Assembly: GCF_018257795.1 (NCBI RefSeq)
Contig: NZ_JAERJD010000012.1
Location: forward strand, 39,525-103,524
Direction of reading: 5' to 3'
Length of the DNA stretch: 64,000 bases
From: Citrobacter sp. JGM124
GTDB taxonomy: Bacteria; Pseudomonadota; Gammaproteobacteria; Enterobacterales; Enterobacteriaceae
Under the pieces are notes generated by a model, which was not told the origin of the DNA, searched no databases, and worked only from the letters and a program-made list of their open reading frames with translations. The translations under genes and the position numbers were made by a program. This document shows, in pieces, positions 56,397 through 64,000 of this stretch (position 1 is the stretch's first letter; each line of letters starts with the position of its first letter).

Positions 56397-59300
56397 ATGA
56401 ATAAAATTTACAAAATTGTCTGGAATGCACTTCTGGGGATTTGGGTGGTAGCGAGTGAGCTGGCAAAGGGAAAAACAAAGGCTGTTAGTCCATCACGACG
56501 GAACGTAAGTAAAAGTATAGATAACCCTGTTTCTAATGGCAAATTTCGACCCCGTGCTCTTGCTTTGTACATCTCTTTGGCTAGCACCGGGTTGCTCATC
56601 TCTCCCGCCGGTTTTGCTGCGACATTGACCGCAGGTACCCAGGCGGAGTTAAGCAATGCAGTTAACAATGCAGTTGACGGAGATATAATTCAACTGACTG
56701 GTGATATTACAATTAATACTAATATTACCCTTTCAACGCTCAATAAAAATGTTGTCATCGATGGACAAGGTCAGTACGGACTCACTGTTACGGCCACGAC
56801 AACGAATGGCTTTACAATTAATGGAGGGACCGGAAATTTTACCCTTCAGAATATGACCAAAATAGATTCAGCAAACTATTATGGTATGGTCACTGTTAAT
56901 GGAAGTAATACCGCAGTTAATGTTATTTATGACAACATTGATTATTTAGGTAGTACCCAGATTATTTTTATGGGGGCCAATGGCGGCTCAACTAACAGCA
57001 TCATGACATTTGGTAACATATTAAATGATGTTGTCGTTAATGACCGAGGGCAGGAAATTGGTGAGGTAAATAATGTTGCTTATACCGGTAGGTTCCATGT
57101 AACCCATACTGGTAATGCATATTCTTTCCGTAACTCTAGTGCGACAAATAATACGGCGACAATGTATTTTGGTCCGAATTCAGATGTTTTAATCAATCGG
57201 ACAGATGGCACTTTGACAGCGACGGGGACGAGTGCCTGGCAGTATACCTTTGCTGATGGGGCTAAATTTGAACTCATTTCGGCACAGGACGTATTAAGCG
57301 GTACTAATAATAACCGTGGTATAAAAATTGGTACCTATGATGCCACCACGGGCTTTGGTGCTGGTGCCAGTATTATTTTAGAGAAAACAAACACAGGCAG
57401 TATCCTTTCGGGAAATGCTATTGATAACGCCACTACCAATACTACGGGATATAACATAGGCGCGACCGGTAGTGATGATGTTATTTTTAACCTCGGGAAA
57501 GATACCAGCCTTGCAACATCCGCAATTGGGGTATCTGCAACTAAAAGTTCCGGCTCTGCAGGAATTTATATCCGAAATGCGGGTAAAATAGCCGCAACTA
57601 CCGGTATTTCAGCTACCCAGAATGGTTCAGGAAATACGATAGTAACCAATGAAGGTAATATTAACGCAACTACCGGTGTGAATGCCACACAGAATGGTAG
57701 CGGTACATTACAAGTTAATAACGCGGGGACAATAACCTCAACGACTTCTGGGATAACGGTTAATTCTACTGCTACGGATAAAAATATTACTGTAAACAAT
57801 ACAGGCGGTACTATTAATGCTACCGGAGGTAGCGGTGTTAATGTATTAAACAATGCTGTATTGAATTTGATTGGTGGTGTCATTACAACCACTAATGCTG
57901 CAAATGCGGTAACTATTTCAAATACTGCAGCACATAACCTTTCCGATCTGACTATTAATCTGAATGGAACTGGTAATGCTATCAGTAAGTCATCAAGCAC
58001 TAATGTCACTCTTGCTAATACAACGCTGAATATTAATGACCGGATTGGTTTCAATGATTTAAGTGGTTTAAATTTTGCGTCGAGCAGCAAAGGAAATAAC
58101 ACCATCAATGTGGGTGGTACCGGGACAGGGATATCGACAACAAATACCGCGCTGGCGGGGCTAAATGCTGATGCGTTAGATATTAACGTTACTGGGGCTG
58201 GTGTAGGTATTGCGACTACAGGTGGCGGTTTAAACCTTGTTAATCAAGGTGTTAACATTAATGTTACCAACAGTGGTGGCACCGCCCTGACGATCGCTGA
58301 TGGGAGCTCTAACTCTACGGTAATAGGCAAAAATGTTACTATTAATGCAAAAAATGCTACTGCGATAGAATTTAGCGGCACCGCAGCAAAAAACTTTACC
58401 AACCAAGGTTCAGTTATCGGGAATGTCGATTTTGCCGGTGATGCAGGGCACTCTATTACTAACAGTGGTATCCTGGATGGGAATCTGACGGCCAAAGGTA
58501 GTGGCAATAATACTCTGGTATTGAATAATGGTTCAGAAAGTCGTGGATCTATCGAACTGGGTAATGGTGCCAATAATGTAACGATTAATAATGGTGCTTC
58601 ACTGACTTCTATTACTACTGGCAGCGGTGATGATGTCTTTACCCTGAATGACATGCAAGGGACGGATACTTATTTAGGAATGATTAATGCCGGAGATGGG
58701 GATAATACTCTTGATATTAATCGTTCACAAAGCTCTCTATATGCTGATACTTCACTTCAGGGCTTCAATAATATCAATCTTTCCGATACGACAGATCTTA
58801 CATTAGTTGATGAAAATAATATTAGCTCTGGAAATATTGTTATAGATGATACCAGTAAACTGCAGTTCGGTAGCGCATTCCAGGGCGACTTCAGTGCAAC
58901 TTTAGGCCATGTTACTTCTGGTAATGGCGATGGCAATGTCAATGTTAATAATGGCGCGAATGTCAAACTGACTAACACGGCAGCAAATACATTTGATGGC
59001 ACTTGGGACATCACCCAAGGCGGGACCCTGACGGCAACGAATAATGGGCAGCTTGCCTCCAATAGTGGTATTGAACTCGGTGGGATTCTTAATCTTGAAG
59101 GGCTGGATTCGCTCAATAACGTATTAACGGGTAATGGCACGCTTAACATCGATGCCAATAATGGTGCCTTTAATTTTGGCACAAACACAGGTGCTGGTTT
59201 TAGTGGTATCACTAATCTTGGCAACAGTCAGTTCACCTTATCTGGTAATAACACTACCGCATTGACGCAATCTAAGCTGTCCGTTAATTCTGGCGCGGCA

Positions 59301-62300
59301 GTGACTGTAACAGATAAAAATCAAGCTATTGGTGGTTTAGTCCTGAATGGCGGTACCACGGTATTTGATAATGGTAGCATTGCGACTGATGCGTTGAGTG
59401 TCACAAATACCAGTACTGTCAAAGTTAATCCTGAAGGTACACAACAGGATAATTTGTTAGACCAAAATGCGGGAGTCAGCCAGCAGTTAGTGAGCAGCTC
59501 ATCGAGCTTGTCGGCAGATGACTTGAAAAAACTGACACTGCAAGATCTTGCAGGGGATACCCTGGGTGAAGGGACTAATCTGGAGATAAACCAGGGGAGC
59601 AACGATGTTGCTACCGGGACTTATAACTATGAACTGTCTGGCACAGGTGGCTTAAGTATCGTAGCCCAGTTGATAAAAGTAGCGTTGGCGGCGGACCAAT
59701 CTCTGACCCTTGATACCAAGGAAAGCAGTGCGAAAACGTTCACAGCTCAAATCACCGGCAGCGGTAATCTGGCACTGAACGCCAGCGGTGAAACCCTGAC
59801 CCTGAATAACGCGGACAATGATTACACTGGCACCACCACTATCAATAGCGGCACCGTGGTGGCTGGCAGCAACAATGCCCTGGGCGCGACATCCGGCCTG
59901 ACCACCCTTGCAGGTAGTGGGTTTAACCTCAGCGGGAAAAACCAGACCATCAACGGGGCGCTGACCAATGCCGGCACCGTGACCGTTGGTGAGAATGGGA
60001 CACTGACCAGCAGTTCACTGAACAACAGCGGGACGGTGGCGCTCGCGAAGGGGGCGATAACCAACAATGGTGCCCTGACCAATACCGGGAGTGTCAATAT
60101 CGCCGGTGGCACGCTGACCAGTGGCGCTCTGACAAATAGTGGCACGGTCAATCTGGGTGGTGGCACCCTGACACTCAGTAATGGTGGCGCATCAACCTCA
60201 GAAGGCGGCCTGGCTGGGAGTGGTAGCCTGCTGGTGTCGGGTGGCACCCTGACCGTTTCCAAAGCTAACAGTGGTTTGACGGCAAACACCTCTATCAGTG
60301 ACGGGGCGGGTATCACACTTACCGACACGGGTTCTTTGGGCAGCGGGACCGTAAATGTGGGGGGAGACCTTAACCTGAACTCCACCCAGACCCTGGCCAA
60401 TGTGCTCAGTGGTGGCGGTACAGTGAATACTGGAGGTGTGATAACCCTCAGTGGTAATAACACCGGCTTTACCGGAAGTCAGAATATTGGCACCGATGGT
60501 CAGCTGACGGTCTCGAGCGGGGCTAATCTTGGTGCTGACACCGTCGGAGTGAATCTGAAAGCTGCGGGTGCTGAATTGGTACTTAATGGAGTTAAAGAGA
60601 CACTAAACCATATTTTGAGTGGTGTTATTAACACCGTTGTGAGTGTGAAGGGTGGAAGCGCCACCATACTGGCAGCAGATAATACTGACTTTTTCGGCAA
60701 CTATGCGGTGAGTGGTAGCAGTAGCCTGCAAATCGGTAATACCAGTAATCTTGGGAGCAATGCATCGGTAAGCCTGGCGGCGGCCAGCGATATTCTGCGA
60801 CTGACCGGATTTAGTGGGGTATTTGCTAACAGTGTCAGTGGCCTGGGCCAATTGGTGCTGTATAAATCCAACGCGACTCTTAACAATACCCAGAAGCTGG
60901 ACAGCTCTGTTGGGGTAAATATTGGCTCAGACAGTACGCTTACCCTGGCGAGCCAGGCCGCCTTTAACCACGCCCTGACCGGTAGCGGGACACTCAGCAT
61001 TGATGCCGATAACCAGGATTTTGCTTTCGGGGCAAACACTGGCAGCGCCTTTAGCGGGCAGGTGAACTTTGATAACGGGCAGCTGGCGCTGTCCGGCAGC
61101 ACCAGCAATAACAGCACCGCCCTGACGGGGGCGGTCCTTTCTGTGGATAAAGGCGCAACGGTGGATGTCACCGGCGGGGATCAGTCCCTCGGCGGCCTGA
61201 CCCTGAACGGGGGCACCACGGTCTTTAATAACGGCACGATCAACACCAAGAAACTGCAAGTTGCGGCGAACGGCGTCGTACAGGTGGATCCGCTGCTGAC
61301 GCAGACGGGCAAAAATTTACTGGATCAGAACGTTCAGGTCAGCCAGCAACTGGTTCATGGCTCGACTGACCTGTCAGCCGCTGATATCGATAAACTGACA
61401 CTGACGGATCTGCTGGGCAAGGAGCTGGGAGATGGGTCGGAGCAGGCGATTACCGAAGGGAATAATAATGTGGCCACCGGGACCTACAACTATGGGTTGT
61501 CCGGCTCTGGCGGCCTGAGCACCGTAGCCCGGCTGGTGAAAGTGGCCCTGACGGCAGGCCAAGTAATGACCCTGAACACCTCGGGCAGCATCGAGAAAGT
61601 GTTCACCGCCCTGATCACCGGCTCCGGTAACCTGGCGCTGAATGCCAGTGGCGAAACCCTGACCCTGAACAACGCGGGCAACGATTACACCGGCACCACC
61701 ACCATCAACAGCGGTACCGTGGTGGCGGGCAGCAACAATGCCCTGGGGGCGACATCCGGCCTCACCACTCTGGCAGGCAGCAGGTTTAACCTCAGCGGAA
61801 AAACCCAGACCATCAACGGGGCGCTGACCAATGCCGGCACGGTCAATCTGGGGGGCGGTACGCTGGCCCTCAATAATGGCGGGACATCAAGCTCTGTTGG
61901 CGGTCTTGCCGGGAATGGCAGCCTGCAGGTGACAGGCGGCGAACTGACGGTCTCCAAGGCCAACAGCGGCCTGACGGCCAGCACGACTATTAGCAAAGGC
62001 GCGGCTGTCACGCTCACGGATACGGGCTCTCTGGGTACCGGGGCGGTGAGCGTGGGCGGTGACCTTAACCTGGATGCCGCTCAGACCCTGGCCAACGTAC
62101 TCAGTGGTGACGGTGCGGTGAATACGGGCAGTGCGGTCACCCTCAGTGGCAGTAACACCGCCTTCACCGGGAGCCAGAATATTGGCACCGGTGGTCAGCT
62201 GTCGGTTTCCAGCGGGGCGAACCTCGGGACGGCCAATACGGTGAACCTCACCGCGTCAGGGGCTGAACTGGTTCTGAATGCGGTGAAAGAGACCCTGAAC

Positions 62301-64000
62301 CAGGTACTGACAGGGGTAGCCGGCACCACCGTGAGTGTGAAAGGGGCCGGCGCCACCGTTCTGGGGGCGAATAATACCGGCTTTGCCGGTAACTATGCGG
62401 TGAGCGGCAGCAGCAGCCTGCAGGCCAGCAATGCCAGTAATCTGGGGACCGGCGCCTCGGTGAGCCTGGCGACGGCGACAGATCTTCTGAGGCTGGCGGG
62501 CTACAGTGGCATCTTTGCCAATACGGTGAATGGCGCGGGGCAGCTGGTGCTGAACAATGGCGCTACCGTGGCCCTGAACAGTGCCAATGTGGCGGACACC
62601 GTCGGTGTGAATATCAGTACGAACAGCATCCTGTCACTGTCGAGCCTGGATGCCTTCAACCACGCCCTGACTGGTGGCGGGACACTCAGCATTGATGCTG
62701 ATGACCAGGCCTTTACCTTCGGGGCAAACACCGGCAGCGCCTTTGGCGGGCAGGTGAACTTTGGTAACGGGCAGCTGGCGTTGTCCGGCAGCACCAGCAA
62801 TAACAGCACTGCTCTGAGCGGCGCGACCCTTTCTGTGGATAAAGACGCCACGGTGAATGTCACCGGCGGGGATCAGTCCCTGGGCGGCCTGACCCTGAAC
62901 GGGGGCACCACCGTATTTAATAACGGCACGATCAACACCAAGAAACTGCAAGTTGCGGCGAACGGCATCGTGCAGGTGGATCCGCTGCAGACGCAGACGG
63001 ACAAAAATTTACTGGATCAGAACGTTCAGGTCAGCCAGCAGCTGGTTCATGGCTCGACTGACCTGTCAGCCGATGATGTCGCGAAACTGACACTGACGGA
63101 TTTGCTGGGTAATGTGCTGGGAGATGGGTCGGAGCAGGCGATTACCGAAGGGAATAATAATGTAGCCACCGGGACCTACAACTATGGGTTGTCCGGCTCT
63201 GGCGGCCTGAGCACCGTAGCCCGGCTGGTGAAAGTGGCCCTGACGGCAGGGGAGATGCTGACCCTGGATACTGCGGGCAGCAACGCGAAAATATTCACCG
63301 CCCTGATCACCGGCTCCGGTAACCTGGGGCTGAGTGCCAGTGGTGAAACCCTGACCCTGAACAACGCGGGCAACGATTACACCGGCACCACCACCATCAA
63401 CAGCGGTACCGTGGTGGCGGGCAGCAACAATGCCCTGGGGGCGACATCCGGCCTCAGCACTCTGGCAGGCAGCGGGTTTAACCTCAATGGAAAAACCCAG
63501 GCCATCAACGGGGCGCTGACCAATGCCGGCACCGTGACCGTTGGTGAGAATGGGACACTGACCAGCAGTTCACTGAACAACAGCGGGACGGTGGCGCTCG
63601 CGAAGGGGGCGATAACCAACAACGGTGCCCTGACCAATACCGGGGGTGTCAATATCGCCGGTGGCAGCTTGACCAGTGGTGCTCTGACAAATAGCGGCAC
63701 GGTCAATCTGGGGGGCGGTACGCTGGCCCTCAATAATGGCGGGACATCAAGCTCTGTTGGCGGTCTTGCCGGGAATGGCAGCCTGCAGGTGACAGGCGGC
63801 GAGCTGACGGTCTCCAAGGCCAACAGCGGCCTGACGGCCAGCACGACTATTAGCAAAGGCGCGGCTGTCACGCTCACGGATACGGGCTCTCTGGGTACCG
63901 GGGCGGTGAGCGTGGGTGGTGATCTTAACCTGGATGCCGCTCAGACCCTGGCCAACGTACTCAGTGGTGACGGTGCGGTGAATACGGGCAGTGCGGTCAC
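56397..64000 (+). CDS. giant type V autotransporter adhesin with ESPR leader and PATR repeats, 3' end outside window
   Basis: At least 2,534 codons, open to the right edge. The N-terminus MNKIYKIVWNALLGIWVV is an extended signal peptide region (ESPR), followed near residue 50 by the signal core (ALYISLASTGLLISPAGFA). The passenger is Asn/Thr/Gly/Ser-rich and almost free of Cys, predicted as beta-helix. From about residue 1,120 it contains passenger-associated transport (autotransporter beta-strand) repeats such as LTLNNAGNDYTGTTTINSGT. The beta-barrel must lie beyond the window. Long - strand frames opposite it all share one phase, which agrees with one unbroken + frame. The first 3.2 kb are AT-richer than the repeat part. 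A surface adhesin or biofilm role is inferred from the family. Confidence 0.92.
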   Translation, partial: MNKIYKIVWNALLGIWVVASELAKGKTKAVSPSRRNVSKSIDNPVSNGKFRPRALALYISLASTGLLISPAGFAATLTAGTQAELSNAVNNAVDGDIIQLTGDITINTNITLSTLNKNVVIDGQGQYGLTVTATTTNGFTINGGTGNFTLQNMTKIDSANYYGMVTVNGSNTAVNVIYDNIDYLGSTQIIFMGANGGSTNSIMTFGNILNDVVVNDRGQEIGEVNNVAYTGRFHVTHTGNAYSFRNSSATNNTATMYFGPNSDVLINRTDGTLTATGTSAWQYTFADGAKFELISAQDVLSGTNNNRGIKIGTYDATTGFGAGASIILEKTNTGSILSGNAIDNATTNTTGYNIGATGSDDVIFNLGKDTSLATSAIGVSATKSSGSAGIYIRNAGKIAATTGISATQNGSGNTIVTNEGNINATTGVNATQNGSGTLQVNNAGTITSTTSGITVNSTATDKNITVNNTGGTINATGGSGVNVLNNAVLNLIGGVITTTNAANAVTISNTAAHNLSDLTINLNGTGNAISKSSSTNVTLANTTLNINDRIGFNDLSGLNFASSSKGNNTINVGGTGTGISTTNTALAGLNADALDINVTGAGVGIATTGGGLNLVNQGVNINVTNSGGTALTIADGSSNSTVIGKNVTINAKNATAIEFSGTAAKNFTNQGSVIGNVDFAGDAGHSITNSGILDGNLTAKGSGNNTLVLNNGSESRGSIELGNGANNVTINNGASLTSITTGSGDDVFTLNDMQGTDTYLGMINAGDGDNTLDINRSQSSLYADTSLQGFNNINLSDTTDLTLVDENNISSGNIVIDDTSKLQFGSAFQGDFSATLGHVTSGNGDGNVNVNNGANVKLTNTAANTFDGTWDITQGGTLTATNNGQLASNSGIELGGILNLEGLDSLNNVLTGNGTLNIDANNGAFNFGTNTGAGFSGITNLGNSQFTLSGNNTTALTQSKLSVNSGAAVTVTDKNQAIGGLVLNGGTTVFDNGSIATDALSVTNTSTVKVNPEGTQQDNLLDQNAGVSQQLVSSSSSLSADDLKKLTLQDLAGDTLGEGTNLEINQGSNDVATGTYNYELSGTGGLSIVAQLIKVALAADQSLTLDTKESSAKTFTAQITGSGNLALNASGETLTLNNADNDYTGTTTINSGTVVAGSNNALGATSGLTTLAGSGFNLSGKNQTINGALTNAGTVTVGENGTLTSSSLNNSGTVALAKGAITNNGALTNTGSVNIAGGTLTSGALTNSGTVNLGGGTLTLSNGGASTSEGGLAGSGSLLVSGGTLTVSKANSGLTANTSISDGAGITLTDTGSLGSGTVNVGGDLNLNSTQTLANVLSGGGTVNTGGVITLSGNNTGFTGSQNIGTDGQLTVSSGANLGADTVGVNLKAAGAELVLNGVKETLNHILSGVINTVVSVKGGSATILAADNTDFFGNYAVSGSSSLQIGNTSNLGSNASVSLAAASDILRLTGFSGVFANSVSGLGQLVLYKSNATLNNTQKLDSSVGVNIGSDSTLTLASQAAFNHALTGSGTLSIDADNQDFAFGANTGSAFSGQVNFDNGQLALSGSTSNNSTALTGAVLSVDKGATVDVTGGDQSLGGLTLNGGTTVFNNGTINTKKLQVAANGVVQVDPLLTQTGKNLLDQNVQVSQQLVHGSTDLSAADIDKLTLTDLLGKELGDGSEQAITEGNNNVATGTYNYGLSGSGGLSTVARLVKVALTAGQVMTLNTSGSIEKVFTALITGSGNLALNASGETLTLNNAGNDYTGTTTINSGTVVAGSNNALGATSGLTTLAGSRFNLSGKTQTINGALTNAGTVNLGGGTLALNNGGTSSSVGGLAGNGSLQVTGGELTVSKANSGLTASTTISKGAAVTLTDTGSLGTGAVSVGGDLNLDAAQTLANVLSGDGAVNTGSAVTLSGSNTAFTGSQNIGTGGQLSVSSGANLGTANTVNLTASGAELVLNAVKETLNQVLTGVAGTTVSVKGAGATVLGANNTGFAGNYAVSGSSSLQASNASNLGTGASVSLATATDLLRLAGYSGIFANTVNGAGQLVLNNGATVALNSANVADTVGVNISTNSILSLSSLDAFNHALTGGGTLSIDADDQAFTFGANTGSAFGGQVNFGNGQLALSGSTSNNSTALSGATLSVDKDATVNVTGGDQSLGGLTLNGGTTVFNNGTINTKKLQVAANGIVQVDPLQTQTDKNLLDQNVQVSQQLVHGSTDLSADDVAKLTLTDLLGNVLGDGSEQAITEGNNNVATGTYNYGLSGSGGLSTVARLVKVALTAGEMLTLDTAGSNAKIFTALITGSGNLGLSASGETLTLNNAGNDYTGTTTINSGTVVAGSNNALGATSGLSTLAGSGFNLNGKTQAINGALTNAGTVTVGENGTLTSSSLNNSGTVALAKGAITNNGALTNTGGVNIAGGSLTSGALTNSGTVNLGGGTLALNNGGTSSSVGGLAGNGSLQVTGGELTVSKANSGLTASTTISKGAAVTLTDTGSLGTGAVSVGGDLNLDAAQTLANVLSGDGAVNTGSAV
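59757..61619 (+). repeat. autotransporter repeat, copy 1 (1,863 bp)
   Basis: Starts at GSGNLALNASGETLTLNNA. It encodes a PATR block, a Thr/Gly-rich middle, NHALTGSGTLSIDAD, a TINTKKLQVAANG block and LLDQNVQVSQQLVHGSTDL. It is more diverged from copies 2 and 3 than they are from each other, and its front end leads back into an older, weaker copy at about 59130-59756. Confidence 0.85.
61620..63311 (+). repeat. autotransporter repeat, copy 2 (1,692 bp), lacking a 168-bp block
   Basis: Aligns with copy 1, but GALTNAG joins directly to TVNLGGGTL, so the 56 codons from TVTVGENGTLTSSS to ALTNSG are missing. The join falls within the similar GGCAC(C/G)GT contexts that bound the block in copies 1 and 3, as expected for recombination. 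Confidence 0.85.
63312..64000 (+). repeat. autotransporter repeat, copy 3 (partial at window end)
   Basis: Long stretches are base-for-base identical to copy 2 (for example the segments starting at 61841 and 63701), yet it contains the 168-bp block that copy 2 lacks. This mixed identity points to gene conversion between copies. Confidence 0.85.

Noticed and set aside
56408..63877. Many - strand open frames of 60-213 codons opposite the autotransporter
   Set aside because: All lie in one phase, antisense to the codon frame of the adhesin, and are rich in Val/Pro/Leu/Ala as expected from complementing Asn/Gly/Thr/Ser codons. No ribosome sites or known domains.
59757..64000. CRISPR-like or transposon reading of the repeats
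   Set aside because: The repeats are 1.7-1.9 kb, in frame and protein-coding; no short repeat-spacer structure and no terminal inverted repeats.

Overview
The window reads as chromosomal DNA from a gammaproteobacterium of the order Enterobacterales. The order soxS-soxR-ghxP-yjcE-actP-yjcH-acs, the yjdM/crfC/yjcZ group, malI-malXY, a tRNA-Phe whose sequence I recognise as the E. coli form, ivy and yghU all match enterobacterial families, and several proteins have nearly the E. coli length. Base composition is moderate and several accessory blocks separate the E. coli-like segments, so this is not E. coli. A Hafnia-, Serratia- or Yersinia-like relative is possible, but I cannot name the genus.

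Layout. 1-1.7 kb: the end of a FecR-type anti-sigma regulator and a TonB-family energy transducer. 1.9-9.7 kb: a LysR regulator, then a tightly packed operon (flavin monooxygenase, two carboxymuconolactone-decarboxylase-fold proteins, a complete polar amino-acid-type ABC transporter), closed by a terminator and a second LysR gene. 10.3-17.1 kb: an MHS-family transporter, an amidase-signature hydrolase, a LysR regulator, an omega-amino-acid:pyruvate aminotransferase and a CoA-acylating (methyl)malonate-semialdehyde dehydrogenase. Together these look like a route that takes up an amide, frees a beta-alanine-like amino acid and turns it into acetyl-CoA. 17.3-20.2 kb: dat-ddc for 1,3-diaminopropane synthesis. 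20.8-29.2 kb: soxS/soxR with its SoxR-box promoter, a guanine/hypoxanthine permease, a CPA1 antiporter and the acetate genes actP-yjcH-acs. 29.7-37.2 kb: small conserved genes, crfC-yjcZ, a HxlR regulator and a divergent SDR.

37.3-43 kb is an accessory island of orphan type VI secretion cargo. It holds a PAAR protein, a PAAR-tipped effector with a hydrophobic (probably membrane-acting) C-terminus and a membrane immunity candidate, followed by a truncated IS3-family end and a relic of a ColE1-type plasmid origin with RNA I and RNA II control signals. On the other strand a DUF4087 immunity candidate is still intact next to its cell-wall-hydrolase effector, which is broken by a nonsense codon and a frameshift. 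A gene C-terminus without a beginning lies at the left edge of the island.

43.3-46.8 kb: sitABCD (Mn/Fe uptake) behind two MntR-like boxes and a Fur-like box. 46.9-50.2 kb: yghU, a NAD(P)-binding protein and a small operon of an ABM-like protein, an ACT protein and an ArsR regulator. 50.3-54.3 kb: malY-malX divergent from malI with two MalI-type operators. 54.6 kb: tRNA-Phe. 54.9-56.1 kb: an ABM protein and an acetolactate-decarboxylase homologue. From 56.4 kb to the right edge runs one open reading frame for a giant type V autotransporter adhesin (at least 2,534 codons, C-terminus outside the window) containing long tandem repeats.
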